A stretch of 46,167 nucleotides of DNA. Origin: CAIXDN01 sp964482085. Lineage in GTDB: Bacteria > Patescibacteriota > Patescibacteriia > 2-12-FULL-60-25. Of this stretch, positions 1 to 7,511 are shown in pieces. The notes beneath the pieces were generated by a model, which had not been told where the DNA came from, did not search any database, and saw only the letters and a program-made list of their open reading frames with translations. The DNA is taken from assembly GCA_964482085.1 (NCBI GenBank), contig CAYZVS010000009.1:1-46167 (forward strand), written 5' to 3'. The translations under genes and the position numbers were made by a program. How positions within the stretch are numbered: position 1 is the stretch's first letter; the number at the start of each line of letters is the position of its first letter.

Positions 1-359
1 TTGTTTGTCTCGGCGGTCCGGAAGAAGTATTGCCAGACAATAAGACATACAATCGTAACGCGGTCTTTCCAAAAAAGATCGCCAAGGATCTCCAGGTATT
101 TCTTGCTAAGACGTACCAGTCCGCTCCGCAAGAAAATGGCCTCGAGTATTATTGGCATGGGCTGATGGGCTATACCAAAACGGGTTTACGCATCGTTGGC
201 GCCGAGCCATGTAACCCTGTCTTGATGTACAACCTTGGTTGTAACGGAATTGGTATCCTTCCATCGATTTACGGCGGTAAAAAAATCGCCTCGATTCTTG
301 CTGGTAAAAAACAAAAACCTTCGGTTTTTGATCCGAAGGATTTACGTTGCGCAATCTAA
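1..359 (+). CDS. FAD-dependent oxidoreductase, C-terminal fragment (partial)
   Basis: The reading frame is open to the left edge (frame from base 3) and ends at TAA 357-359, so only about 118 C-terminal residues are present. The stretch YNLGCNGIGILPSIYGG followed by a short tail is typical of the C-terminal FAD-contacting segment of D-amino-acid-oxidase-fold (DAO) flavoproteins, where a glycine-rich turn closes over the cofactor. The Rossmann N-terminus, which would carry the dinucleotide-binding motif, lies outside the window, so the substrate cannot be named. The stop is 6 bp from the stop of the convergent Nudix gene, with no room for a separate terminator. A TTG at base 30 could be read as a start but would leave half a domain; truncation by the window edge is the simpler view. 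Confidence 0.7.
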   Translation, partial: VCLGGPEEVLPDNKTYNRNAVFPKKIAKDLQVFLAKTYQSAPQENGLEYYWHGLMGYTKTGLRIVGAEPCNPVLMYNLGCNGIGILPSIYGGKKIASILAGKKQKPSVFDPKDLRCAI

Positions 360-365
360 TCGATT

Positions 366-965
366 TTATGCGGGGAGCAAAAGTAATCCCGGAGCCCATC
401 CGTGCATTTCTTCCGGTACTTGAATCGCGCCCAAGTTATGAGCGACGACGAGCGCGGCACGCATACACTCATACTCCGATGGAAAGTCGTGGATGCCTGG
501 ATACCACAGTTCTGGAAATGACTTTTGATTTTCAATTATTTGGTTAAATGTCTGCCAGCTGAACTCATCAACTTCACCCGGTTGGGGAGTGAAGGCTTCC
601 ACCGGTTGGTCAACCAGCGCAACGTAATCATGCATCCAAAGGCATGGGCCATCAGCCTTTGTCGTGCGCCACTTCACGAGTTGTGACGGTGCGAGCGTGA
701 TACCAGATTCTTCCTCCACCTCTTTCAAGGCATTCAGATCAACTGTCTCACCCTGTCCGACATGGCCGCCAAGATGCGTGTACCATGCACCAGGCAAGCG
801 CTCTTTTTGCATCGAGCGCTTATGACAAAGGATCTCTCCTCGAGAGTTCAAGATGTAGACATTCGTCGAACGGCACCAAGCCTTATTCGCGATCGCCATG
901 TTACGAGGGAGGACTTCTCCCGTCGGTTTTCCATTTTCCGAATGGACGATTTCTAACTGCTCCAT
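366..965 (-). CDS. Nudix hydrolase, YfcD / IPP-isomerase-like
   Basis: A 199-residue Nudix-fold protein. The Nudix box is at residues 67-89: G67-x5-E73, then K81-E82-x2-E85-E86-x-G88. K81 replaces the usual Arg; the metal-binding glutamates are intact. The spacing and the flanking sequence (LCHKRS before it, WMHDYVAL after it) resemble YfcD-type proteins, close to isopentenyl-diphosphate isomerase in sequence but generally hydrolases of unknown substrate. It would cleave a nucleoside-diphosphate-linked compound in the cytoplasm using Mg or Mn. ATG at 965 is the start because an in-frame TAG lies a few codons upstream; there is no Shine-Dalgarno site. Unusually for this window, its predicted promoter lies about 170 nt upstream, leaving a long leader. 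Family is well supported, substrate is not. Confidence 0.85.
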   Translation of the reverse strand: MEQLEIVHSENGKPTGEVLPRNMAIANKAWCRSTNVYILNSRGEILCHKRSMQKERLPGAWYTHLGGHVGQGETVDLNALKEVEEESGITLAPSQLVKWRTTKADGPCLWMHDYVALVDQPVEAFTPQPGEVDEFSWQTFNQIIENQKSFPELWYPGIHDFPSEYECMRAALVVAHNLGAIQVPEEMHGWAPGLLLLPA

Positions 966-1131
966 AAATAATGATTTGGCCTAGGGCCACAAAACGACGG
1001 TCTCAAAAACGATTCCGTCAACGATATTCAATTAACTGTGTTAAGCGAGTTGAGCTCAGGCTCATCGCAAGAATTCTGCTAATAAGTCTATTCTTAGCGT
1101 AATTTCTTGGGACGAACTTTCTGAGCGACTC
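966..1131 (-). promoter_or_regulatory. Long structured 5' leader of the Nudix gene
   Basis: Between the predicted transcription start (about 1131) and the ATG at 965 lies a leader of about 166 nt. Read on the minus strand it allows a long-range helix (GAGT plus GCTCAG pairing with CTGAGC plus ACTC) around a hairpin (CGC-T-AAGAAT / ATTCTT-GCG). A competing hairpin GCGA-GAGC / GCTC-TCGC reuses the 3' arm of the long-range helix. Closer to the gene is GACGG/CCGTC followed by GTTTTG, a weak terminator-like element. A 15-codon ORF (MSLSSTRLTQLIEYR) also fits. Mutually exclusive pairing suggests cis-regulation; I recognise no known riboswitch class. Pairing was done by eye, without energies. Confidence 0.4.
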
Positions 1132-1137
1132 ACTGTT

Positions 1138-1166
1138 ACTATAGCATATTTTATTACTTTTGTCAA
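1138..1166 (-). promoter_or_regulatory. Sigma-70-type promoter for the Nudix gene
   Basis: On the minus strand a consensus -35 TTGACA (1161-1166) and a -10 TATAGT (1138-1143) are separated by exactly 17 bp, with a TG extension one base before the -10. It is the closest match to consensus in the window and reads toward the Nudix gene. Confidence 0.8.
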
Positions 1167-1201
1167 GCTAATAATGTTAGCGTTCTGACAAAATAGCCGT
1201 C

Positions 1202-2182
1202 CTAGTTTTTACGGGAAACAGCCTTGATGGCGGCCTGAAAAATGTCCGGTGCTTTCATGCCGTATTTAGTCAGTAATTCATCCGGCTCACCAGACTCACC
1301 AAAAGAATTTGGCATACCAACGCTCTCGATCGGAACAGGCGCATGTCGTCCAAGGGTCTCGGATACGGCGCCAGCCAAGCCACCAGTAATCTGATGCTCT
1401 TCAACCGTCACGCAGCAACCAGTCTTTTTGATACTTTTAACGAGAGTCAATTCATCAAACGGTTTTATTGTGTGGCAATTGATGACCTCAGCCTGTATCC
1501 CATCCTCAGCCAGAAGTTCAGCTGCGACCAGTGCTTCATAAACCAATGGTCCGCATGCGGCGATCGTGACATCTTTACCTTCGCGTAAAATATTAGCCTT
1601 TCCGATTTTAAAAGGTGTCTTCTCAACGGTAATGACGGGAGTTTTTTCACGCGCAAATCGGAAATAAGCCGGACCAACCATCTTGGCGAGCGCGACGGTT
1701 GCTTTCTTTGTTTCCAAATAATCGCATGGAACGACAACGGTTAAGTTTGGGAGGACGCGTGTAATCGCAATATCTTCAAGCGCTTGATGGGTTGCGCCAT
1801 CAGGACCAACCGAAATTCCAGCATGCGCACCAGCAACTTTCACATTCGCATTTGTATAACAGACGGACACACGTAACTGATCCCAGTTTCTACCCGGAAC
1901 AAATACGGCATAAGAACTCACAAATGGAATTTTCCCTGAAAGTGCAAGTCCTGCAGCCACACCCATCATGTTTTGCTCGGCAACGCCACATTCAACAAAG
2001 CGCTCTGGAAAAGCCGCTCTAAAAAGATGCGCGCGCGTCGACTCCGCGAGGTCGCCCGTAAGGACGACCACGCGTTTGTCGTTTTTTCCAAGTTCCACTA
2101 ACGCATCACCATAACCATTGCGTGTCGGGATTTGCTCGACATCGTCATGAAATAGTTTTTTGTTGAGTGGTACGGCTGACAT
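1202..2182 (-). CDS. Transketolase, C-terminal (pyrimidine-binding) subunit
   Basis: A 326-residue protein covering the pyrimidine-binding and C-terminal domains of transketolase, as in split transketolases (also similar to the C-terminal half of DXP synthase). Landmarks are GVAEQNMMGVAAGLA (the region of the catalytic Glu that activates thiamine diphosphate), then FVSSYAVFVPGRNWDQLR, and GPDGATHQALEDIA. It should pair with the N-terminal subunit at 3208-4080 to move two-carbon ketol units between sugar phosphates in the non-oxidative pentose-phosphate pathway. The two halves are not adjacent: a membrane-protein gene (2188-3198) lies between them, with gaps of 5 and 9 bp. One transcript therefore probably carries tktN, DUF4349 and tktC. 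Start ATG at 2182 follows the upstream stop directly; no clear ribosome-binding site. Confidence 0.9.
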   Translation of the reverse strand: MSAVPLNKKLFHDDVEQIPTRNGYGDALVELGKNDKRVVVLTGDLAESTRAHLFRAAFPERFVECGVAEQNMMGVAAGLALSGKIPFVSSYAVFVPGRNWDQLRVSVCYTNANVKVAGAHAGISVGPDGATHQALEDIAITRVLPNLTVVVPCDYLETKKATVALAKMVGPAYFRFAREKTPVITVEKTPFKIGKANILREGKDVTIAACGPLVYEALVAAELLAEDGIQAEVINCHTIKPFDELTLVKSIKKTGCCVTVEEHQITGGLAGAVSETLGRHAPVPIESVGMPNSFGESGEPDELLTKYGMKAPDIFQAAIKAVSRKN

Positions 2183-2187
2183 ACTAT

Positions 2188-3198
2188 TTAGCGCTTACCC
2201 ATCATACGTCGAATGATGAAACGTACGATCCAGGCAACAAGACCAAGGACGATCAAAATCGGAAGGACAAGTCCTACAAAGAAGACAAGGAATGCAATCA
2301 ACGCATCTGCCAAGCCCTGCAAACTCTCAACCAAGGTACGGAGAGATTCCTTGAGTGTTTCCCCAGGCTTCCAGACACGCGTAGGTGCTTCCACGCGAGC
2401 TTCTTCTGTCATGGTAACCGTAAGCGTCGCATAGCTTGTGCGATCCTCTAGACCGCGCATTTGACCTTGCATTTGCTCGATACGTGTACGCACTGCGCCC
2501 AAACGAGCGGTGACATTGAGTGTGTCCTCAATCGAGCGCGCGCTTTTCAGGATCTCAAGATACTGAGCTTCTTCTGCTTTTGCCGCCGTGAGTCTTGCTT
2601 CCAAATCGACATATTGATCCGTAACGTCCTGACCGCTTTCTGTCTCGTCGAATATGGTTGAAGCTAAGTTTTTCAAAGCATCCGCCGTTGCTCGATACTT
2701 CTCTGTTGGAACGCGCAACGTAACATAGGCGGTCTTGATGCCAGCGCGATCAGAAAGATTGGCGCTCGCCACAAAGCCACCTTGTTGTTCTGCGATCATG
2801 CGCGCTTCTTCCAATCGCTTAGCTGCATCATCAACACGAAGCGTTAGCGATCCATTTTTGATAATTTTCTGCCCGACGCGTTCACGGTCATCGGGGCTCG
2901 CGCCAGGAGCCGGTGATGGGGGAGCAATCCGTATAGCGTCGAACGCTATGTCTGTTGCGTAATCGTCGCTCTTTTCATCACGCATCATTTCCGGTGCCAT
3001 AGCGACACCTCCAGCCATACTGCCGCCATAACCGACTGAGCTAGGTTCGTTTTTGGCTACAGAATTAACTCGTCCGATTCGAACAACTTGTTCCGTCGCT
3101 TTCCAAATCAGCCCAAGGGTAAGCAACGTCAATGCGATAGAAGCAAAAACGATATAAATGAAGGGACGTGAGGCGCGCAGGGAAGGGGATGGAGGCAT
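2188..3198 (-). CDS. DUF4349-family membrane protein
   Basis: A 336-residue protein with an N-terminal membrane segment (about residues 12-34), a low-complexity stretch with Pro, Gly and Ser, then a soluble domain containing KNGSLTLRVDD, then GGFVASANLSDR and a TLRVPTEKY motif, a helical coiled-coil-prone region (EARLTAAKAEEAQYLEIL), and a strongly hydrophobic C-terminal segment (about 295-325) ending in basic residues. This order matches DUF4349, a family of putative lipoproteins or membrane proteins with a ring-building-like extracytoplasmic domain and unknown function. The two ends probably anchor it in the membrane with the middle outside. It sits inside the transketolase operon, 5 bp from tktC and 9 bp from tktN, which is unexplained. 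Family moderately sure; role unknown. Confidence 0.8.
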   Translation of the reverse strand: MPPSPSLRASRPFIYIVFASIALTLLTLGLIWKATEQVVRIGRVNSVAKNEPSSVGYGGSMAGGVAMAPEMMRDEKSDDYATDIAFDAIRIAPPSPAPGASPDDRERVGQKIIKNGSLTLRVDDAAKRLEEARMIAEQQGGFVASANLSDRAGIKTAYVTLRVPTEKYRATADALKNLASTIFDETESGQDVTDQYVDLEARLTAAKAEEAQYLEILKSARSIEDTLNVTARLGAVRTRIEQMQGQMRGLEDRTSYATLTVTMTEEARVEAPTRVWKPGETLKESLRTLVESLQGLADALIAFLVFFVGLVLPILIVLGLVAWIVRFIIRRMMGKR

Positions 3199-3207
3199 AA
3201 AATTTTT

Positions 3208-4080
3208 TTATTGATGTTCGCTAGTAATTTGTCCTTGGAGCGTGCGTAATTCATGTAAGGCTATCTTGGCTTCTTCTGGATTGGGTGGCTTTCCATGCCA
3301 CTCATATTTGTTTTCCATGAAGCTTACGCCTTTGCCGGGAATTGTATGAGCGAGGATAACCGTCGGTTTCTCGTAAACGGCCTTTGCTTCACCTACCGCA
3401 TCGATAAATTGACCGATATTATGTCCGTCGATCTCGATCACATGCCAATTGAACGCCCGCCATTTATCAGAGAGAAGCTCAAGCGGCATGATATCCTCTG
3501 TAAAACCATCAATCTGAATATTGTTGCGGTCAATGATAACCGTCAAATTTCTTAAACGCTCTTTTCCAGCCAACATGACAGCTTCCCAGCACTGGCCTTC
3601 ATTAAGTTCACCATCTCCCATCAAACAATACGTTCTCCACTTAGCGTCATCCATTCTGGCGGCCAGAGCCATGCCAACGGCCTGTGAAATTCCTTGTCCG
3701 AGTGGTCCGCCACAAGTCTCGATGCCGATATCAAAATGATTATTGGAGTGTCCCTGAAACGGACTGCCGAGTTTTCGTAAAGTAGTTAAAAATAACTCAC
3801 GTTTTACATATCCGCGTTGTGCTAATGCGGCATAGAGCACAGGGCAGATATGAGCATTGGACAAGACGAGGCGGTCTCGATCTGGATCATTTCTTGTCTC
3901 GGGTGTGATATTCAAAACGCGGAAATATAACGCGGTAAAAATATCAGCCATACCGAGCGGACCTGCTGAATGACCACTTTTTGCTGCAACGAGTGCTGTA
4001 ATAATGTCTTGCCGCACAGCATAAGCCTTTTTCTCAAGATCGGTGATCGTGAGAAAAAGGGGGAATTTAGCACGAGCCAT
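3208..4080 (-). CDS. Transketolase, N-terminal (thiamine diphosphate-binding) subunit
   Basis: A 290-residue protein equal to the first domain of transketolase. Visible motifs are GHSAGPLGMADI (about residues 36-47), GGPLGQGISQAVGMA (about 124-138), and the diphosphate/Mg-binding motif GDGELNEGQCWEA (155-167) with the ligand Asn pair N186-N187. It binds the diphosphate of thiamine diphosphate and needs the C-terminal subunit (1202-2182) for a complete active site at the dimer interface. With rpe and rpiB just upstream on the same strand, the window encodes most of the non-oxidative pentose-phosphate branch apart from transaldolase. Start ATG 4080 lies 8 nt after a TATGAT -10-like box (4089-4094), so the mRNA may be leaderless. 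There is no Shine-Dalgarno site. Confidence 0.92.
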   Translation of the reverse strand: MARAKFPLFLTITDLEKKAYAVRQDIITALVAAKSGHSAGPLGMADIFTALYFRVLNITPETRNDPDRDRLVLSNAHICPVLYAALAQRGYVKRELFLTTLRKLGSPFQGHSNNHFDIGIETCGGPLGQGISQAVGMALAARMDDAKWRTYCLMGDGELNEGQCWEAVMLAGKERLRNLTVIIDRNNIQIDGFTEDIMPLELLSDKWRAFNWHVIEIDGHNIGQFIDAVGEAKAVYEKPTVILAHTIPGKGVSFMENKYEWHGKPPNPEEAKIALHELRTLQGQITSEHQ

Positions 4081-4088
4081 ATGTGGAT

Positions 4089-4094
4089 ATCATA
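4089..4094 (-). promoter_or_regulatory. -10 box of tktN, near-leaderless arrangement
   Basis: TATGAT on the minus strand ends 8 nt before the tktN ATG. The expected -35 region falls inside the preceding terminator and is poor. The same -10-to-ATG distance recurs elsewhere in the window (fecR, truB, infB, trxA). Confidence 0.4.
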
Positions 4095-4099
4095 ACATA

Positions 4100-4126
4100 A
4101 AAACACTCCGCATGACGGAGTGTTTT
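4100..4126 (-). terminator. Intrinsic terminator after the FecR-domain gene
   Basis: Stem ACACTCCG (4103-4110), loop CATGA, stem CGGAGTGT (4116-4123), flanked by A and T runs on both sides. It follows the stop of the gene ending at 4132 and separates it from tktN. Confidence 0.85.
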
Positions 4127-4131
4127 TATGT

Positions 4132-5130
4132 TTAGTTGCTGTAGGTGCCACCGTTCATCTCCTGCATGTACTGCTGTTTCAGTTCATCTGGAAACTGGGC
4201 CTGGACTTGTCGCATGTACTCCATAAATTCCGCGCGATTAAAGTCGGCTGGGAGTTGATCGGGGGGAATTTGGCTCAAGATCATTTCCACAAAGGCCATC
4301 CACTCCAGATCCAAGTATTCCTGGGGAACAGCTTGATTACCCTTCATCAAGAATTTATCCTGCTCAATATCCGACTTGGTCATTGCTTCCGGCTTTGGAA
4401 GCGACGTTTCATTTTCCACCATCAACATTCTCTGCATCGGCTGCATCGTGATTGTGGAGCCGACGACTTCATCAGAATCCGCACTCACTGTGCGGGAAAC
4501 ATCGACATGCGATTCTGCGACCTTGATATCGACGTTACCTGGCGTATCAAGCCCGACGCCAAAGCTCGTGCCACGAACAGTAGCCACGACATTGGATGCC
4601 TTCACTTCAAAACTAGATCCAGTTGAAAGGAGTTTTTCAAGACGAGTCCAAACACGTCCGCTTTCTAATTTCATTTTAGCGATAATGCCATCCGACGATG
4701 CTCCATGTTCTGCGCGGCTAATGGTAAGGCTTGTATTCGCTGAAAGAATCGTACGACCAAAACCGGACCAGGCGATTTCCGCACTTCCGTCGGCGCCCGT
4801 CTGAATCATGTCGCCCTCAATCAACGCCATGAATGGGGTTGCATCGAGTTCTTCACCATCATGCGTTATCGTTACACTGCCTGTGGCGTCACCAAGTGAT
4901 GCAACAGGGGATTCGGGCACTTCACTAGAAGTATCAACTATCTCGCTGCCATCTATAGACCTATCTAGCGTGGACGATGGGGGGCGCACGGAATCCTTTC
5001 CCATCTCTTTAGTGATACTGGAGAGTTCTGATTGCCAAATCGATTGTAGATTCAACTGAGATAGCCACACGCCTTCACCAGCGATAATAAGGATCAAAAC
5101 GGCGATCAGTCCTAGAGTTTTCTTCAACAT
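4132..5130 (-). CDS. Membrane-anchored FecR-domain protein
   Basis: A 332-residue protein. Residues about 5-24 form a membrane anchor or uncleaved signal; after a Ser/Asp-rich linker comes a FecR-type domain: GSVTITHDGEEL, then LIEGDMIQTGADGSAEIAW, LESGRVWTRLEKL, and the diagnostic VVATVRGTSFGVGL, which is the conserved core of FecR beta-sandwich proteins. In iron-transport systems FecR is an anti-sigma/signal sensor, but in CPR genomes FecR domains occur in exported proteins without FecI, and no FecI-like gene is adjacent here. A helical tail (PQEYLDLEWMAFVEMI and PADFNRAEFMEYM, about 270-325) follows. It stands as a single transcription unit between two terminators. Start ATG 5130 is 8 nt after a possible -10 box. 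Function is unknown beyond exported sensor or scaffold. Confidence 0.75.
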   Translation of the reverse strand: MLKKTLGLIAVLILIIAGEGVWLSQLNLQSIWQSELSSITKEMGKDSVRPPSSTLDRSIDGSEIVDTSSEVPESPVASLGDATGSVTITHDGEELDATPFMALIEGDMIQTGADGSAEIAWSGFGRTILSANTSLTISRAEHGASSDGIIAKMKLESGRVWTRLEKLLSTGSSFEVKASNVVATVRGTSFGVGLDTPGNVDIKVAESHVDVSRTVSADSDEVVGSTITMQPMQRMLMVENETSLPKPEAMTKSDIEQDKFLMKGNQAVPQEYLDLEWMAFVEMILSQIPPDQLPADFNRAEFMEYMRQVQAQFPDELKQQYMQEMNGGTYSN

Positions 5131-5138
5131 ATGACGCC

Positions 5139-5166
5139 ATTCTACGCTTTATGTCTGAAAACACAA
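5139..5166 (-). promoter_or_regulatory. Possible promoter of the FecR-domain gene
   Basis: A minus-strand TAGAAT (5139-5144) lies 8 nt from the ATG. A weak -35 TTGTGT (5161-5166) sits 16 bp upstream and overlaps the neighbouring terminator stem. Confidence 0.35.
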
Positions 5167-5190
5167 ACCCCGCCTTTTGGCGGGGTTTGT
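5163..5190 (-). terminator. Intrinsic terminator after the cupredoxin-like gene
   Basis: Perfect 12-bp stem ACAAACCCCGCC / GGCGGGGTTTGT with a TTTT loop, placed 16 bp beyond the stop at 5206. Confidence 0.85.
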
Positions 5191-5205
5191 TGACTGTGGG
5201 CGTAA

Positions 5206-6003
5206 CTAGTTCACGACGTTAATCGTGGCTGAGTTGGCCGGGTTGATCGTGTCGCGATATTCGAACGATCCGTTGGTGTCAAACTTGCGCGTGTATTCAC
5301 CATCATTTTTGGCGATGTCACCGGAAGTCCAACCGGAGCCCGTTACATTGTGGACATTGTTGTCGCGGTTGGTCCAAGTGACTGTTGTGCCGCGCTTGAT
5401 TGTCATCGACTTTGGCACAAAACCATTGTCAATGCTACCGATCGAGACAGTTGCTAGCGTTTCATCCATTTGCTTATCAATGGCAATCGTCGTCGTATGC
5501 GTCATGGTATCGGCAGGATTGAACTCTGCAGAGAATTCAATCGGGTTGCCAACGCGGTAGTTCACAAAGAACGGATCTGGTACGTCATCGACACGGCTCT
5601 TCCAGGCCAAGCCATAGAGCGATTCAGCGATCTGTTCTGTCTTGACCCAGCGAAGGATGCCGTTTTGGTCTACCGAGTAAACCTTAGGATCTGTCGTGAT
5701 CTTTACCATCTTGAAGCCTGGGCGGTATGTGACATTGCCTCCCAGCGGAATTGTGGAGAGCGCGCCATCGCTGATGCGCTTTACGCCATCAAAGCTGGTG
5801 TACCAGGTAAAGTACGTTTTATCGTTCGGGAAAACAAAACGCTTTCCGTTTTGAGCAAAATAGTAAACCGTCGATCCGGAACCCTTGATCAAGTCACCGG
5901 CAGAAAATGATGTGGTGATCGACTGGGCGTGTGAGGCGAGCGGAGCTGCGAGCATGGCCACTGTACCGGCCATCGCGAGTCCGCGACGAAGCATGTGCTT
6001 CAT
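5206..6003 (-). CDS. Secreted protein: CPR surface module plus degenerate cupredoxin domain
   Basis: A 265-residue exported protein. The signal peptide is residues 1-26 (cleavage near SHA-Q). Residues 35-155 form a module that recurs in the neighbouring gene: GDLIKGS, VFPNDKTYFTWYT, GGNVTYRPGFKMVKITTDPK, WVKTE, DDVPDPFFVNYRVG. Residues 185-265 look like a plastocyanin/amicyanin-type cupredoxin: GFVPKSMTIKRGTTVTWTN, H218, SGDI, FDTNGSFEY. In copper-binding relatives the last loop carries Cys, His and Met; here the aligned positions are D251, N254 and N257, and only H218 remains. Type-1 copper binding therefore looks lost, and the domain is probably structural. It is transcribed alone, between two terminators. 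The module is familiar to me from Patescibacteria exported proteins but has no known function. Confidence 0.75.
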   Translation of the reverse strand: MKHMLRRGLAMAGTVAMLAAPLASHAQSITTSFSAGDLIKGSGSTVYYFAQNGKRFVFPNDKTYFTWYTSFDGVKRISDGALSTIPLGGNVTYRPGFKMVKITTDPKVYSVDQNGILRWVKTEQIAESLYGLAWKSRVDDVPDPFFVNYRVGNPIEFSAEFNPADTMTHTTTIAIDKQMDETLATVSIGSIDNGFVPKSMTIKRGTTVTWTNRDNNVHNVTGSGWTSGDIAKNDGEYTRKFDTNGSFEYRDTINPANSATINVVN

Positions 6004-6060
6004 AACGTAAAAGGAGAAAGAAGATTTAACCTACTCTAGAATGCCATGAAAGCAGAAAAA

Positions 6061-6088
6061 CGAACACCCCGGCTATTCCGAGGTGTTC
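6061..6088 (-). terminator. Intrinsic terminator after the Ig-like surface protein gene
   Basis: Minus-strand stem GAACACCTCGG / CCGGGGTGTTC (one G-T pair) followed by a run of T residues. It ends the unit rpiB-rpe-6099. Confidence 0.75.
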
Positions 6089-6098
6089 TATCATTTTT

Positions 6099-7511
6099 TT
6101 ATTGCACCAGAATCGCGCTACTTGTTGCTGTAGATTGAAACCCAGCCATATCTTGCGCCCTCCCTACGGCATAAACTTGTCCGGCATTCGTCCAAGGACC
6201 GACATTGGCCGTGCACATACTCGCATCGCAATGCTTTACTAATGAGCCATCAGCCCAGATCTCGGTCCAGGCAACGCCGTTATCATCAACAGCTCGCACA
6301 GTAACGTCTACCTGCTCGCCACGGAAAATCGTTGACTTTCCGGTTTCAACCGTAACCTGTGGATGCTCGTTTTCCACAACCGTAATTGTCTTGACTTCCG
6401 TTTGTTGAGCAAAGCCATTTGTATCGCGCAAGATCGCATACACATTGTGCACGGTACCGATCGGCGAGAGTTCCTCACCGGCATAACGACACTCCTGCTG
6501 ATCTGTACAACCACGAACATTGTTGCCGTCGATGAAGATATCGATCGTCTTAGCAATAAAACGATTGTCCGCACTCACGACGACTTCTCGCGTTCCATTC
6601 ATGCGTACTTTTGGTCGTGTAAGGGTGATCGAAATACCCGGAACGCCACCAGTTGCCAAGGTGACGGTGCTCGTTGTGTACGAGCGTTGTCCCATAATCC
6701 ATTCATATTTTGCAACAGCATCTACGGTTGGTTTTGTGCCGATCATTTGCACGTCGGTGCTACATAGATTGTATTCACATCGCTTGTAGAGGACGCCATC
6801 AAAAAAGAGACTGACCGCCGTAATCTCCGAGGAACGATTAGCATTGGCAAACATATTGATCGTCGCGTTCACAGGCGCATTGGTCATGGAGAGATCAAGG
6901 GTGCCGGAATACGCGGAGGGGATCGGCGTCGTGCTTGTTGGTGTTGGCGTCGGTTCAGGTGTCGGAGTTGGCTCCGGAGTCGGCGTTGGGGTGATCAGCG
7001 CACGATCCGCTGCAATAGAGCTAGCCGTTGTTGTCTCTTGAGTTGGAGAAAAATCAGTTGCCTGTGCGACCGGAGCACCAATCCTGTAATTGATGAAAAA
7101 GGTATCCGGTATATCATCAACCATCGTGCTCCAATTTACACCATACAGATCGCGTGCAACGCCTTCTGTCTGTACCCAGCGCAATGTTCCATTGCCTCCA
7201 ACGGCATACACTTTAGGATCTGTCGTAATCTTCACAAGTTTAACGCCAGGGCGATAGGTGACGTTGCCGCTAATCATAAGCGACGCTAATTCAGCATCCG
7301 TAATCGTCTTTACCGAATCAAAACCCGTAAACCAAGTGAAATAGGTTTTCTCGGTTGGAAAAACATAGCGCTTATTATCGACACCGTAATAATAAACGGA
7401 GCTCGTCGAGCCTTTGATTAAATCACCAGGAGAGAGCGTGGCAGCTTGTGAAACCAATGGTGCGAGAGTAATGGCTGCTGTCGCAAAAATGAGGGAAAAT
7501 CGCTTGATCAT
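6099..7511 (-). CDS. Secreted surface protein with CPR module, Pro-Thr linker and Cys-paired Ig-like repeats
   Basis: A 470-residue exported protein with signal peptide 1-24 (cleavage after SQAA). Residues 28-146 are a paralogue of the module in the 5206-6003 protein (GDLIKGS, VFPTEKTYFTWFTGF, GGNGTLRWVQTE, DDIPDTFFINYRIG). A TPTPEPTP-type linker spans about 174-197. The C-terminal part appears to hold three Ig-like/bacterial fold repeats, each with a D-G turn followed by a close cysteine pair: FFDGVLYKRCEYNLC, FIDGNNVRGCTDQQEC and WADGSLVKHCDASMC, which probably form local disulfides. The start ATG (7511) overlaps the rpe stop by 4 nt (ATGA), so translation is coupled to rpe. Cell-surface location is inferred from the signal peptide and linker; no sorting motif or C-terminal anchor is visible. 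Confidence 0.75.
   Translation of the reverse strand: MIKRFSLIFATAAITLAPLVSQAATLSPGDLIKGSTSSVYYYGVDNKRYVFPTEKTYFTWFTGFDSVKTITDAELASLMISGNVTYRPGVKLVKITTDPKVYAVGGNGTLRWVQTEGVARDLYGVNWSTMVDDIPDTFFINYRIGAPVAQATDFSPTQETTTASSIAADRALITPTPTPEPTPTPEPTPTPTSTTPIPSAYSGTLDLSMTNAPVNATINMFANANRSSEITAVSLFFDGVLYKRCEYNLCSTDVQMIGTKPTVDAVAKYEWIMGQRSYTTSTVTLATGGVPGISITLTRPKVRMNGTREVVVSADNRFIAKTIDIFIDGNNVRGCTDQQECRYAGEELSPIGTVHNVYAILRDTNGFAQQTEVKTITVVENEHPQVTVETGKSTIFRGEQVDVTVRAVDDNGVAWTEIWADGSLVKHCDASMCTANVGPWTNAGQVYAVGRAQDMAGFQSTATSSAILVQ

Noticed and set aside
966..1131. The Nudix leader as a T-box or other known riboswitch
   Set aside because: The conserved T-box bulge sequence and other class signatures I know are absent, so I left it as an unclassified candidate.
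6938..6990. Short GC-rich tandem repeat as a minisatellite
   Set aside because: It encodes the Thr-Pro-Glu linker of the surface protein at 6099-7511 and needs no other explanation.
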